Origin: Stenotrophomonas maltophilia
GTDB taxonomy: Bacteria > Pseudomonadota > Gammaproteobacteria > Xanthomonadales > Xanthomonadaceae
Direction of reading: 5' to 3'
Length of the DNA stretch: 40,708 nucleotides
NCBI GenBank assembly: GCA_002435595.1
Contig: DJBL01000026.1
Coordinates: 1 to 40,708, forward strand
The notes beneath the pieces were generated by a model. It saw only the letters and a list, made by a program, of their open reading frames with translations, did not search any database and was not told the origin of the DNA. A program made the translations under genes and the position numbers. Below, one piece after another: positions 32,991-40,194 of this stretch. Position 1 is the first letter of the stretch; each line of letters begins with the position of its first letter.

Positions 32991-34580
32991 ATGCCTTCCT
33001 GCCTGCCATCGCGCATCCATCGCCACCGGGCCGCGCTCGCGCTGGCCGCCGCGCTGACCCTGTTGCCGGGCGTTGGCGGAGCAGCCACCGGCGCTGACGC
33101 GCGCGCCGAATTTGAACCGATGCTCGAGCAGACCGTGGCCCGCCAGGACCTGCCTGGTATTGCCATGGCGGTGGTCGAGGACGGCGAGGTGGTGTTCTCG
33201 GCCACCCGCGGCGAGCGCCGGGCCGGCACCGGCCAGCGCATCGATGCCAACACGCTGTTCAAGATCGCCTCCAACAGCAAGGCGATGACCGCCGCGCTGC
33301 TGGCGCGGCTGGTCGACCGCGGCCTGCTGCGCTGGGACAATCCGGTCACCCGCTACCTGCCGCAGTTCCGCATGCACGATCGGTGGGTGACCGAGCACAT
33401 GCAGGTGCGCGACCTGCTCATCCACAACAGCGGGTTGGGCCTGGGCGCGGGGGACCTGATGCTCTGGCCCGAGCCCAATGCCTTCACCCGCCAGGACGTC
33501 ATCGCCGGGCTGGCCCACCTCAAGCCGGTGACCAGCTTCCGCAGCGGGTACGCCTACGACAATCTCCTGTACGTGGTCGCCGGCGAAGTGGCCGCCGCTG
33601 CCGGTGGCAAACCCTACGACCAGCTGTTGCGCGAGGAAGTGTTTGCGCCGCTGGGCATGCAGCGCTGCCAGGTCGGGGCCTGGTCGGTCACCCAGGTGGG
33701 CAACGTGGCCCAGCCGCATGTACGCATCGATGGCCGCAATGCGGTGCAGGGGGCCGACGCGGACATGACCACCGACCGTCCGTCGATGGCCGCCGGCGGC
33801 ATCCGATGCAGCCTGGCCGACATGACCCGCTGGATGCAGGTGCTGCTGGACCCGGCGCGCGCGCCGGGCTGGCTCAGCGCAGCCCAACGCCGTGCATTGT
33901 GGACCGCGCACATGCCGATGCCGATCAGCGAGCGGCAACGCGAGTGGGACAACACGCATTTCTCCGCCTACGGCTACGGCTGGCGCCTGTCGGACATGGA
34001 CGGGCAGTGGAAGGTGGCGCACACCGGCACCCTGTCGGGCATGTATTCCTCGCTGGCGCTGTTGCCAGACCGCCGGGTGGGCGTGGTGGTGCTGATCAAC
34101 GGCGAGGCCGAGGATGCGCGTACCGCGCTGGTGCAGGCCGTGCTCAAGCACTACACCGATCCCACCGCTGCCCAGGGTGTGGCCGGGTACCTGGACGCAC
34201 TGGCCCGCGAGCGACAGCAGCGCGCGGCTGCCGGCCACGTGCGCCCGGATACCGGCGCGCGGCGCGCGGCCGACCTGCAGGCCACCCGCGCCTGGCAGGG
34301 ACGCTATGAAGACCCGTGGCTGGGCCCGGCCAGCGTCTGCCCCGACCAGGGCCAACTGCGCTTCCGCGTGGCCCGGTCGGGCTGGCTGCACGGTCAGGTG
34401 ATGCAGGTGGGCGAGCGCTGGCTGGTGCAGTGGGATAGCCTGGGCCAGGACACCCAGCCGTGGCTGCAGGTGCAGCCCGGCGTGCCGCCCACGCTTACCC
34501 TGCGTGCCATCGATCCGGACATCGACTTCAGTTATGACTACCAGGACCTGCAGTTCACCCGCGTGGGCGATTGCCCGTAG
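32991..34580 (+). CDS. Exported class-C beta-lactamase-fold serine hydrolase
   Basis: The 529-residue protein has a signal peptide (RAALALAAALTLLPGVGGA). Active-site motifs of the penicillin-binding/class C fold are Ser94-x-x-Lys97 (ASNSKAM), the YDN triad (YAYDNLLYVVAGE) and His344-Thr-Gly (VAHTGTLSG). A C-terminal domain of about 150 residues (from TDPTAAQG onward) resembles the DUF3471-type beta barrels of D-aminopeptidase relatives. The enzyme could be a D,D-peptidase, D-aminopeptidase or esterase; next to a D-Ala-D-Ala dipeptidase a murein-peptide substrate is the best guess. Start at 32991 gives the signal peptide; no strong ribosome site is seen. Confidence 0.88.
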   Translation: MPSCLPSRIHRHRAALALAAALTLLPGVGGAATGADARAEFEPMLEQTVARQDLPGIAMAVVEDGEVVFSATRGERRAGTGQRIDANTLFKIASNSKAMTAALLARLVDRGLLRWDNPVTRYLPQFRMHDRWVTEHMQVRDLLIHNSGLGLGAGDLMLWPEPNAFTRQDVIAGLAHLKPVTSFRSGYAYDNLLYVVAGEVAAAAGGKPYDQLLREEVFAPLGMQRCQVGAWSVTQVGNVAQPHVRIDGRNAVQGADADMTTDRPSMAAGGIRCSLADMTRWMQVLLDPARAPGWLSAAQRRALWTAHMPMPISERQREWDNTHFSAYGYGWRLSDMDGQWKVAHTGTLSGMYSSLALLPDRRVGVVVLINGEAEDARTALVQAVLKHYTDPTAAQGVAGYLDALARERQQRAAAGHVRPDTGARRAADLQATRAWQGRYEDPWLGPASVCPDQGQLRFRVARSGWLHGQVMQVGERWLVQWDSLGQDTQPWLQVQPGVPPTLTLRAIDPDIDFSYDYQDLQFTRVGDCP

Positions 34581-35271
34581 TGCCGTCGCGCTGGTGCTGC
34601 TGGCCGGCGTGGCCCGCGCGCAGCCGGGCACGGTGACGGTATCGCCGGCGCGCGACGCGGCCGCCGCCGGCCTGGTCGACATCCGCACGCTGGCGCCGGA
34701 TATCGCCCTGGACATGCGCTATGCCGGCGCGGACAACTTCACCGGTGCCCGCGTGCCCGGCTATGACGCTGCCAGGTGCTACCTGCTGGCGCCGGCGGCC
34801 ACCGCGCTGGCCGCGGTCGAGGCCGGGCTGCGCGCCGAGGGTTACGCCCTGCGCGTGTTCGACTGCTACCGGCCGGTGCAGGCGGTGCGTGCCTTCGTGG
34901 CCTGGGCGCATGACTCGTCCGAACAGTCGCGCAAGGCGCTGCAGTACCCGGACCTGGACAAGCCCGCGCTGCTCGACGGCTATATCGCCGAAACCTCCGG
35001 CCACAGCCGCGCCGCCACCGTCGACCTGACCCTGCTCGACTGCCGCAACGGCCCCTGCGTCGCCCTGGACATGGGCACCGGGTTCGATTTCTTCGGCCCG
35101 CGTGCGCACACCGATGCGGCCGACATCAGCGCCGTGCAGCGCGCCAACCGCCAGCAGTTGCGCGCCGCCATGGCGCGCCAGGGGTTTGCCAACTACCCGC
35201 TGGAGTGGTGGCACTACACGCTCAGTCCCGAGCCGGACCCGCACACCGCCTACGCCGTGCCGGTGCGCTGA
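34534..35271 (+). CDS. Exported D-Ala-D-Ala dipeptidase (VanX/DdpX type, M15)
   Basis: The 245-residue zinc peptidase has the VanX ligands His157 and Asp164 (SGHSRAATVD), and His227 with the catalytic Glu224 (EWWH), plus the conserved arginine in RVFDCYRPVQAV. VanX enzymes cut D-Ala-D-Ala; in hosts without vancomycin resistance they salvage D-Ala from the wall. An N-terminal hydrophobic segment (SAVALVLLAGVARA) suggests export. The ATG at 34534 lies inside the preceding gene, overlapping it by 47 nt, and no in-frame start exists between the overlap and the signal segment. No vanH, vanA or two-component genes are near, so a resistance role is unlikely. Confidence 0.92.
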   Translation: MTTRTCSSPAWAIARSAVALVLLAGVARAQPGTVTVSPARDAAAAGLVDIRTLAPDIALDMRYAGADNFTGARVPGYDAARCYLLAPAATALAAVEAGLRAEGYALRVFDCYRPVQAVRAFVAWAHDSSEQSRKALQYPDLDKPALLDGYIAETSGHSRAATVDLTLLDCRNGPCVALDMGTGFDFFGPRAHTDAADISAVQRANRQQLRAAMARQGFANYPLEWWHYTLSPEPDPHTAYAVPVR

Positions 35272-35329
35272 GCCGCGGCCAGGCGGGGCGGGCCGCTACA
35301 CTGTGCGCACACCGCACCTACGGACCACG

Positions 35330-35707
35330 ATGAACCTGCCGCTGCACTTTGGATTGCTGGGAACGCTCGAAGCGGGCCTGATCGCGCTGCTGGTCGGCCT
35401 GCTGGTGTATGCGCTGTGGCATCGCCTGGCGCGCGCGCTGGGGTGGTCGGCCGGGCATGCGATCGGCTGGGCCTGCGTGATCGCAGTGGTGGTCTCGGCC
35501 GGCATCGATGCGTGGAAGCTGTTCTACATGGGCATGGTGCGGCTGGAGTCGCCGCTGTATGCACGCCTGTTCCTGGCCAGCATCCACGATCCCAACGAAC
35601 TGGGCTCGCGGGTGGTGCTGGAAGTGGCCGGCGCGCTCGCCGGCGTTGCCTTGGGCTGGACGATATTCAGTTCGCGCTCAGGCGAAAAAAACGCCAGCGA
35701 ATCGTGA
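35330..35707 (+). CDS. Small membrane protein, unknown function
   Basis: The 125-residue protein has three hydrophobic segments (about 7-26, 40-60 and 96-112) and a hydrophilic loop with RLFLASIHDPNELGSRVV. No motif points to a function. TACACT at 35297-35302 could be its -10 element; only a weak CGGA lies before ATG 35330. It stands 58 nt after the dipeptidase stop on the same strand but probably has its own promoter, so membership of the murein locus is uncertain. Confidence 0.75.
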   Translation: MNLPLHFGLLGTLEAGLIALLVGLLVYALWHRLARALGWSAGHAIGWACVIAVVVSAGIDAWKLFYMGMVRLESPLYARLFLASIHDPNELGSRVVLEVAGALAGVALGWTIFSSRSGEKNASES

Positions 35708-35927
35708 GTTTGCGTTTGCATCGCGTTAAATGCGGCGGCATTGAATGCGCGTATTACCACGCGCTCACCCACGCATAACCACTGCGGTAAACGAGCGCTG
35801 CGTGCAGGTGGTTAAGACCGTGTGCGCGTGCCGATCGCGGCGCAATGGCGATTCACAAACGGGCTGGCAGGGTAGAGGCCGTGCGGAAACAACGAACCGT
35901 GCGACATCCCCAAAGGAGACCACCCAC

Positions 35928-36350
35928 ATGACTATTCGCAACCGCAAGCCCCTGATCGCCCTGATCGTCGCCGCCGGCAGCGTGTTCGCCCTTCCGGCGA
36001 TGGCCCAGTCTTCGGCCCAGCAGAGCGCCGCGCAGGCACAGAATCAGGCCGCGCAGGCACAGCAGGCTGCTGCACAGGCCGGCCAGGCCGCTGATTCGGC
36101 CGCCGGCGCTGCCGCCCAGGCATCGCAGCAGGCCAATGGTGGTGGCGGCCAGACCTGGGCCAGCGTGGATACCGACGGCAATGGCACCATCAGCAAGCCC
36201 GAGGCGCAGGTCAACGCCGGCCTGGCCCAGGTGTTCGACCAGGCCGACAGCAACAAGGACGGCGAACTTTCGGCCGATGAGTACAAGGCCTATGTGGCCG
36301 CCCAGCAGGGCAAGGCCGCCAGCGGCAGCGGTGCCCAGCCGGGCAACTGA
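35928..36350 (+). CDS. Secreted EF-hand protein
   Basis: The 140-residue protein has a signal peptide ending in PAMAQ, then a stretch of Ala, Gln and Ser (about 28-70) that looks helical, and two EF-hand calcium loops: residues 81-92 (DTDGNGTISKPE) and 107-118 (DSNKDGELSADE), both with all calcium-coordinating positions. It probably senses or buffers calcium in the periplasm or outside. AAAGGAG before the ATG is a strong ribosome site. The 220 nt upstream hold no gene; a promoter there is likely but I cannot fix it. A clean terminator follows, so it is monocistronic. Confidence 0.88.
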   Translation: MTIRNRKPLIALIVAAGSVFALPAMAQSSAQQSAAQAQNQAAQAQQAAAQAGQAADSAAGAAAQASQQANGGGGQTWASVDTDGNGTISKPEAQVNAGLAQVFDQADSNKDGELSADEYKAYVAAQQGKAASGSGAQPGN

Positions 36351-36426
36351 TCCATTGGCACGCCACGCAGTTCATTGAGCGCAAAGGTCTGATGCCGCTG
36401 GACACCGGCCTCAGGCAGTGAGGGGG

Positions 36427-36453
36427 AAGGGCGGCTTCGGCCGCCCTTCTTTT
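36427..36453 (+). terminator. UUCG-loop terminator after the EF-hand gene
   Basis: AAGGGCGGC (36427-36435) pairs with GCCGCCCTT (36440-36448) around TTCG, an ultra-stable tetraloop, followed by CTTTT. It lies 77 nt after the EF-hand stop. Confidence 0.9.
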
Positions 36454-36465
36454 AAGATCAAGACC

Positions 36466-36879
36466 ATGGACCATCCCGGCCGCCGGCCTCCCTTCGATGT
36501 TTACCTGCCCGTTCCGGGCGAACCGCCGCCGCAGCGGGTGTCGCATCTGGCGCCCGGTGAAGTGGTGCTGGTCACCGGCGGCTCCCCGGGCGGCTCGGCC
36601 GAGGCCATCGCCTTCGATGACCAAGGCCCGCGCTGGGCCAACCCCCGCCTGCAGTTGCTGCTGGCCGAGCTCAATGCCCGCGGCCTGCCGTTCCAGTACC
36701 AGCCGCACGAGCCCGAAGGCCCGGCCGCGCTCATGGCGTGGTGGCAGGAGACGGGCCAGCTGGCCAGCAGCTACCGCGAATTCAGCTGGCAGGGCCCGGG
36801 CCAGTGGACGCTCACCCGCATCGAACTGCCGCAGCGCGGCGTGCTGGGCTGGGCCGGCCCGCGGCCGTTCGGCCAGTGA
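36466..36879 (+). CDS. Conserved-looking protein, unknown function
   Basis: The 137-residue soluble protein is proline- and glycine-rich at the N-terminus and has VVLVTGGSPGGSAEAIAFDD, then a helical segment LQLLLAELNARGLPFQYQ and a C-terminal beta-like part with SREF and WTLTRIELP. I do not recognise the family. No signal peptide or membrane segment. TAAGAT at 36453-36458 ends 7 nt before ATG 36466 with no ribosome site, which suggests a leaderless message beginning directly after the upstream terminator. The HAD gene follows after 48 nt. Confidence 0.7.
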   Translation: MDHPGRRPPFDVYLPVPGEPPPQRVSHLAPGEVVLVTGGSPGGSAEAIAFDDQGPRWANPRLQLLLAELNARGLPFQYQPHEPEGPAALMAWWQETGQLASSYREFSWQGPGQWTLTRIELPQRGVLGWAGPRPFGQ

Positions 36880-36927
36880 GCCGATGATGTCATTGGGCCG
36901 GCGGGCTGCTGTTGCTATCCTTGGCCG

Positions 36928-37677
36928 ATGATGACCTCCACGCCCGCGCCCACCGGCGCCATCGGCCTGGTCGGTTTTGACGGTGACGACACGCTGTGGA
37001 AGAGCGAGGACTACTACCGCAAGGCCGAGCAGGATTACCTCGACATCCTGTCGCGCTACATCGACGTGCACGACACCCAGACCGCGCGCCACCTGCTGGA
37101 AGTACAGCAGCGCAACCTTGGCGTGTTCGGTTATGGCGTGAAAGGCATGACCCTGTCGATGGTCGAGGCGGCCATCGAGATCACCCGGCAGATGATCACC
37201 GCGCGCGACCTGCAGCAGATCCTGGACATCGGCCATGACACCCTGCGCCACCCGGTCGAACTGATCGACGGGGTGCGCGAGTCGGTCACCGAGATCGCCG
37301 GTGAGTACCCGGTGGTGCTCATCACCAAGGGCGATCTGTTCCACCAGGAAGCCAAGATCAAGCTGGCCAACCTGCGTGACCTGTTCCCGCGCATCGAGAT
37401 CGTGTCCGAGAAGGACCCGCAGACCTATGCGCGCGTGCTTGAAGAGTTCGACCTGCCGATCCAGCGCTTCTGCATGGTCGGCAACTCGCTGCGCTCGGAC
37501 ATCGAGCCGGTGATCACCCTCGGCGGTTGGGGCATCCACACCCCGTACGCGGTGACCTGGGCGCACGAAACCCAGCACGGCGTGGCCGACGACGAACCGC
37601 GCATGGTCGATGCTCCCACTGCCTTCGATTGGCCGCAGGCCCTGCGCGCCATCGAAGCCAAGGCCGCGCAGGCCTGA
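36928..37677 (+). CDS. HAD-family hydrolase
   Basis: The 249-residue phosphatase-like protein has HAD motif I as GFDGDDTLW with the nucleophile Asp18 and acid/base Asp20, motif II near VVLITKGD, and motif IV as MVGNSLRSDIEPV. A helical cap (about 25-110) makes it a type C1 HAD enzyme. The substrate is not evident; sugar phosphates or nucleotides are usual. TATCCT at 36916-36921 ends 6 nt before the ATG, with no ribosome site, again a leaderless pattern. A second ATG at 36931 is possible. Confidence 0.9.
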   Translation: MMTSTPAPTGAIGLVGFDGDDTLWKSEDYYRKAEQDYLDILSRYIDVHDTQTARHLLEVQQRNLGVFGYGVKGMTLSMVEAAIEITRQMITARDLQQILDIGHDTLRHPVELIDGVRESVTEIAGEYPVVLITKGDLFHQEAKIKLANLRDLFPRIEIVSEKDPQTYARVLEEFDLPIQRFCMVGNSLRSDIEPVITLGGWGIHTPYAVTWAHETQHGVADDEPRMVDAPTAFDWPQALRAIEAKAAQA

Positions 37678-37708
37678 CACGCATGCAGCGCCGCGCCGGA
37701 CTGGCCCC

Positions 37709-38257
37709 ATGACCCTGCGCGCGCTGCTCGTGCTGCTGTGGCTGGCGCTGCCCCTGGTGGCCAGCGCGCAGCAGACCGCTGAAAAGTCCGAGGCGTATGT
37801 CGTCGATACCGGCGACGCCTGGGTGGATGGCCAGCTGCAGGACATCAACCATTACGCCGAACGCTACCCGGACAGTTTCCTGGACGAGGTGGCGCGCTAT
37901 GCCGGCGTATCGCGCGGCTACATCGCCGCGCTGATGTACACCCACGGCTGGCAGGCCGGCGACATCTACTTCGCCTGCTTCTGGGCCCATGCCATCGAGC
38001 GCTCCTGCCGCGACAGCGTGCAGGCCTGGAGCCGCGCGGTGCCGGAGGAGGGCCAACCCAGACGCTGGGAGGCGGTGGTGGCCGATCTGCCGGTCAAGCC
38101 GACCAACCTGCACTGGCGCGCGCTGCGCCATGCCATCGTGGCCAGCCACGACCACTGGGATCGCCCGATCACGCTCGACGCCACCCTGCAGCGCCAGCTG
38201 GGCGATCGCGCCCAGCGCCAGCGCACGGCCACCAACGCCGACCCTTCCGGGCGTTGA
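37709..38257 (+). CDS. Exported protein, unknown function
   Basis: The 182-residue protein has a signal peptide (MTLRALLVLLWLALPLVASA). The mature part is helical, with WVDGQLQDINHYAERYPD, FLDEVARYAGVSRGYIAALMYTHGW and RALRHAIVASHDHWDRP. Two cysteines (YFACFW and RSC) may pair. Short, histidine/tryptophan-rich helical exported proteins like this are common in Xanthomonadaceae, but I know no function. It begins 31 nt after the HAD gene, so they are probably co-transcribed, and it ends just before the repeat array. Confidence 0.78.
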   Translation: MTLRALLVLLWLALPLVASAQQTAEKSEAYVVDTGDAWVDGQLQDINHYAERYPDSFLDEVARYAGVSRGYIAALMYTHGWQAGDIYFACFWAHAIERSCRDSVQAWSRAVPEEGQPRRWEAVVADLPVKPTNLHWRALRHAIVASHDHWDRPITLDATLQRQLGDRAQRQRTATNADPSGR

Positions 38258-38320
38258 GCGGCCCCTCGCGTGGACCGAATCCCGCGCCGCTGCCGCCGGG
38301 GAGGGCTGCGCCGTGCGGGC

Positions 38321-38678
38321 CCGATCCTGCGCAGCCACGGATGGCGTGGTTGTTCCCGGCGCGGTCCGATCCTGCGCAGCTACGCATGGCGCGGTTGTTC
38401 CTGGCGCGGTCCGAACCCTGCACAGCTACGCAGGGCGTGGTTGTTCCTGGCGCGGCCCGCATCCTGCGCAGCCACGCTGGGCGTGGTTGTTCCTCGCGCT
38501 GCCCGCATCCTGCACAGCCACGCAGGGCGTGGTTGTTCCTCGCGCTGCCCGAACCCTGCGCAGCCACGCTGGGCGTGGTTGTTTCCTCGCGCTGCCCGAA
38601 CCCTGCGCAGCCACGCATGGCGTGGTTGTTCCTCGCGCGGCCCGAACCCTGCGCAGCCACGCATGGCGTGGCTCTACG
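38321..38678. repeat. Tandem array of eight 46-nt hairpin repeats
   Basis: Eight units follow each other, with the shared CAG before CCACG at 38332, 38377, 38423, 38469, 38515, 38561, 38608 and 38654, so the period is 45-47 nt. Each unit holds a core such as CCACGCATGGCGTGG, able to form a 6-bp hairpin with a 3-nt loop; units 4 and 6 keep the pairing with a different loop, while others have mismatches. There are no unique spacers, so it is not a CRISPR. The core is the same as in the GTAG palindrome at 25198-25228. The 575 nt from 38258 to 38832 contain no supported gene. Confidence 0.9.
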
Positions 38679-38716
38679 GACCCGTTCGCCGCGTAGAGCC
38701 ACGCCATGCGTGGCTG
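38654..38716. repeat. Perfect 25-bp inverted repeat closing the array
   Basis: The last array unit continues into an arm at 38654-38678 that is exactly complementary to 38692-38716, with a 13-nt spacer. The right arm starts CGTAGAGCCACG, carrying the GTAG end of Stenotrophomonas-type palindromes. It is a head-to-head pair of full-length elements, unlike the truncated cores in the array. Transcripts would form a very stable hairpin. Confidence 0.92.
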
Positions 38717-38832
38717 CGGCCCACGCAGACCCAGCGCCGGCGCGCTTTGCTGCTGTGCAGATCGCGGTGGCCCTCTGCCTCGGCGACAATAGCCACCTGC
38801 TGTTCCCCCCGTGATCCGTTGCCGAGTACGTA

Positions 38833-40194
38833 ATGAGCGCCGACCGTTTCGTTTCACCCGACGATATCCGCAGCCTGTTCGCCCAGGCGATGTCCACCAT
38901 GTACCGCACCGAAGTGCCGCTGTACGGCACCTTGGTCGACCTGGTCGCCGAGATCAACGACGCCGTGCTCACTGCCAACCCGGCGCTGGCCGAGCAGTTG
39001 GACCGCACCGACGAACGCACCCGCCTGGACCAGGAGCGCCACGGTGCCATCCGCGTCGGCACCGCTGAAGAACTGGCCACCCTGGGTCGCCTGTTCGCGG
39101 TGATGGGCATGCACCCGGTGGGCTACTACGACCTGTCGGTGGCCGGGGTGCCGGTGCACTCCACCGCGTTCCGGCCGCGCACGGCCAAGGCGCTGGCGCA
39201 CAATCCGTTCCGTGTGTTCACCTCGCTGCTGCGCCTGGAACTGATCGAAGACGCCGCGCTGCGCGAGGAATCGGCGCGCATCCTGGCCCAGCGCCGCATC
39301 TTCACCGACACCGCACTGGCGCTGATCGACCAGGCCGAGCGCGACGGTGGCCTCGGCGAAGAAGACGCCCGCCGCTTCGTCATCGCATCGCTGGAGACCT
39401 TCCGCTGGCACGGCGACGCCACCGTGTCGCTGCCCACCTACCACGCCCTGCACGACGCGCACCGCCTGATTGCCGACGTGGTCAGCTTCCGCGGTCCGCA
39501 CATCAACCACCTCACCCCGCGCACGCTGGACATCGACGCTGCACAGGCGGCCATGCTCGCGCGCGGCATCGATGCCAAGGCCGTGGTCGAAGGCCCGCCG
39601 CCGCGACGCTGCCCGATCCTGCTGCGCCAGACCAGCTTCAAGGCCCTGCAGGAGCCGGTGCATTTTCCCTCCGGTGATGCGGCCGACGCCGGCACCCATA
39701 CCGCGCGTTTCGGCGAGATCGAGCAGCGCGGCCTGGCACTGACCCCCAAGGGCCGCGCGCTGTACGACCAGCTGCTGGCCCAGGCCCGCGACAGCGGCGG
39801 TGCCGGCAGCACCGGCCAGGATTACCCGACCCGCCTGGCTACCGCATTCCAGGCGTTCCCGGACGACCACGCCACCCTGCGCCGCGAAGGCCTGGGCTAT
39901 TACCGCTACGCACTCACCGCCGCCGGTCGCGCCAACCCGGCCGCCGTGGGCGACCTGCCGGCCGAAGCGCTGATTGCCGCCGGCCTGGCCAGCGCCGACC
40001 CGATCGTCTACGAGGATTTCCTGCCGGTCAGCGCCGCGGGCATCTTCCAGTCCAACCTGGGTGGGGAAGAGCAGCGTGCATACGCCGCCCATGCCAACCG
40101 TGAAGCCTTCGAGCAGGCGCTGGGCATGCCGGTCGAAGACGAGTTTGCAATCTACGCGCGGTTGCAGGCCGAATCACTGGCGACGCTGAGGTAG
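38833..40194 (+). CDS. 2-oxoadipate dioxygenase/decarboxylase (HglS/YdcJ, DUF1338)
   Basis: The 453-residue protein matches the DUF1338 family; Pseudomonas HglS converts 2-oxoadipate to D-2-hydroxyglutarate in lysine breakdown. Candidate iron ligands are His70 (QERHGAIRVG), His226 (PHINHLTPR) and Glu295 (FGEIEQRG); Arg74 is the substrate-binding arginine. These are at or within one residue of the positions I recall for HglS. No other lysine-catabolism gene is in the window. A GACAAT box near 38785 may be its promoter; the ribosome site is weak. The stop codon (40192-40194) lies inside the first unit of the 180-nt repeat. Confidence 0.9.
   Translation: MSADRFVSPDDIRSLFAQAMSTMYRTEVPLYGTLVDLVAEINDAVLTANPALAEQLDRTDERTRLDQERHGAIRVGTAEELATLGRLFAVMGMHPVGYYDLSVAGVPVHSTAFRPRTAKALAHNPFRVFTSLLRLELIEDAALREESARILAQRRIFTDTALALIDQAERDGGLGEEDARRFVIASLETFRWHGDATVSLPTYHALHDAHRLIADVVSFRGPHINHLTPRTLDIDAAQAAMLARGIDAKAVVEGPPPRRCPILLRQTSFKALQEPVHFPSGDAADAGTHTARFGEIEQRGLALTPKGRALYDQLLAQARDSGGAGSTGQDYPTRLATAFQAFPDDHATLRREGLGYYRYALTAAGRANPAAVGDLPAEALIAAGLASADPIVYEDFLPVSAAGIFQSNLGGEEQRAYAAHANREAFEQALGMPVEDEFAIYARLQAESLATLR

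Noticed and set aside
29656..33009. Antisense open frame of over 1100 codons opposite the TonB receptor
   Set aside because: It mirrors the receptor gene in a GC-rich genome; its composition (His, Val, Ala, Gly and Gln rich) is that of a shadow frame and no domain is recognisable.
34534..35271. Vancomycin resistance cluster
   Set aside because: Only a VanX-type enzyme is present. No ligase, dehydrogenase or two-component system is nearby, and Gram-negative bacteria use such enzymes for salvage.
38321..38716. CRISPR array
   Set aside because: Units follow each other directly with no variable spacers, and no cas genes are present.
38254..38833. Several open frames of 94-235 codons on both strands across the 46-nt array
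   Set aside because: They read the same repeat in different frames, and the period of 46 is not a multiple of three, so no protein would keep a repeated unit. They lack a start signal and codon bias.
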